DNA of 6,455 nucleotides, taken from an uncultured Pigmentiphaga sp. Lineage in GTDB: Bacteria; Pseudomonadota; Gammaproteobacteria; Burkholderiales; Burkholderiaceae_B. The stretch is from assembly GCA_937891425.1 (NCBI GenBank), contig CALAGD010000010.1:1-6455 (forward strand), in the 5' to 3' direction. How positions within the stretch are numbered: the first letter of the stretch is position 1; each line of letters opens with the position of its first letter. Under the pieces are notes generated by a model. It was not told the origin of the DNA. It worked only from the letters and a program-made list of their open reading frames with translations, and did not search any database. The translations under genes were made by a program, and so were the position numbers. This document shows positions 5,802 to 6,455 of this stretch, one piece after another.

Positions 5802-5832
5802 CCTGACCAATGGCTCAACGGACTCAAACAAA

Positions 5833-6455
5833 ATGAATATTGCAGCCCAACGTACGGAAAAGACGTTGCAGGCAGCCAGGGAGAGCGGGTGGAGCGTTCT
5901 TGTTGCCTATGGCAACGCCTGGCGTGCCGAATACGTTCGTTATCTGACCGATTTTGCCTGCCTCGACGGACATGCAGTCCTGATCATGGCCGGCGGAGAA
6001 ATGCAGCTGCACCTCGAACATCCAGGGGATGCGCTGCGGGCGCGTGCCGAGGCGCGTAACGTGCGTGTCGTCCACGAGGAGGATTTTCTCGGCGGCGTGG
6101 CGGCGGCCATCACGCACGTGTGCCGGCGCACAGGTGCTGCGCAAATCGACGCAGTACTGCCGTCGATGCTTCCATATGGCATAGCCTCACGGCTGACGAC
6201 GCCGCTTAACGACATCACGGCTGCATTCGACCAGCTCATGATGGAAAAGACCTCGCTGGAAATCGAAGCAGTGCGGCGTGCCGCGGCACTGGCCGATGAG
6301 GGGTACGAGGTATTCCGTCACGCGGCACGCCCTGGCCGCATGGAATATGAAGTTATCGCCGATGTCGAGGCCTTTTTTCGACGCAAGGCTTGTCCCGACA
6401 ATTTCATGATCATGGCTTCGGGCGGCAAGGAGGTCAGGGCGATGCATCCTCCGGG
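5833..6455 (+). CDS. M24-family metallopeptidase-like protein (creatinase / Xaa-Pro peptidase fold), 3' truncated by window
   Basis: The frame is open from the ATG at 5833 to the end of the window, giving 207 complete codons. Residues about 8-132 look like a creatinase N-terminal domain (VLVAYGNAWRAEYVRYLTDF at 22-41, then a VLIMAGGEMQLHLE strand pair). The pita-bread catalytic domain begins near MEKTSLEIEAVRRAAALADEG (137-157), the linker helix typical of M24 proteins. PGRMEYEVIADVEAFFRR and PDNFMIMASGGKEVRAMHPP follow; H205 falls where the conserved M24 active-site His is expected. The five metal ligands lie beyond the window, so whether it is a dipeptidase/aminopeptidase P, a creatinase-like amidinohydrolase or a non-peptidase cannot be decided. 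It lacks a strong Shine-Dalgarno. Its own promoter and the divergent LysR suggest inducible expression for use of a specific compound. Confidence 0.85.
   Translation, partial: MNIAAQRTEKTLQAARESGWSVLVAYGNAWRAEYVRYLTDFACLDGHAVLIMAGGEMQLHLEHPGDALRARAEARNVRVVHEEDFLGGVAAAITHVCRRTGAAQIDAVLPSMLPYGIASRLTTPLNDITAAFDQLMMEKTSLEIEAVRRAAALADEGYEVFRHAARPGRMEYEVIADVEAFFRRKACPDNFMIMASGGKEVRAMHPP

Noticed and set aside
1..6455. Insertion sequences, CRISPR arrays, integrase genes or long direct repeats
   Set aside because: I saw no regularly spaced repeats, transposase or integrase motifs, or terminal inverted repeats on either strand.

Overview
The window reads as ordinary chromosome from a GC-rich betaproteobacterium, most likely Burkholderiales and probably Alcaligenaceae (Bordetella/Achromobacter-like). 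The reasons are the codon usage, the tpiA-secG-tRNA-Leu(GAG) core order, and the mix of LysR regulators with acyl-CoA and organic-acid accessory genes. The placement rests on remembered synteny and protein style; no search was run.

Layout. Bases 1-505 hold the last codons of a thiolase-like protein. Its stop overlaps the start of a small zinc-ribbon/OB-fold (DUF35) partner protein. Next comes a same-strand LysR regulator (about 611-1564) whose best start is a TTG with a strong Shine-Dalgarno. A well-formed sigma70-type promoter follows, then a YfeH/SLC10A7-type bile acid:sodium symporter family membrane protein (1664-2653). The central block is housekeeping: triosephosphate isomerase (tpiA, 2743-3528), the SecG translocon subunit with a very long Ala/Pro/acidic tail (3671-4372), and a complete tRNA-Leu(GAG) (4514-4598). 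The tRNA has its own extended -10 promoter and a clear rho-independent terminator. Beyond the terminator lies an accessory pair. A minus-strand LysR regulator (4740-5732) is divergent from an M24-family (creatinase/Xaa-Pro peptidase-like) gene that starts at 5833 and runs off the window. The 100-bp divergent spacer holds a good promoter for the M24 gene and a perfect 6-bp dyad with an 11-bp spacer. The dyad is centred near -60 of that promoter, where a LysR-type regulator would be expected to bind.

How the genes work together. The thiolase/DUF35 pair probably acts in CoA-thioester (acyl or steroid-side-chain-like) metabolism, and the adjacent LysR may regulate it. TpiA is glycolytic/gluconeogenic, SecG is part of SecYEG protein export, and the tRNA decodes CUC/CUU leucine codons. 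The divergent LysR/M24 pair looks like a self-contained regulator-enzyme unit.

I found no mobile element, CRISPR array or clearly new system. The points most worth checking are the divergent operator, the SecG tail, the palindrome inside the tRNA promoter, and the absence of nuo genes after the tRNA.
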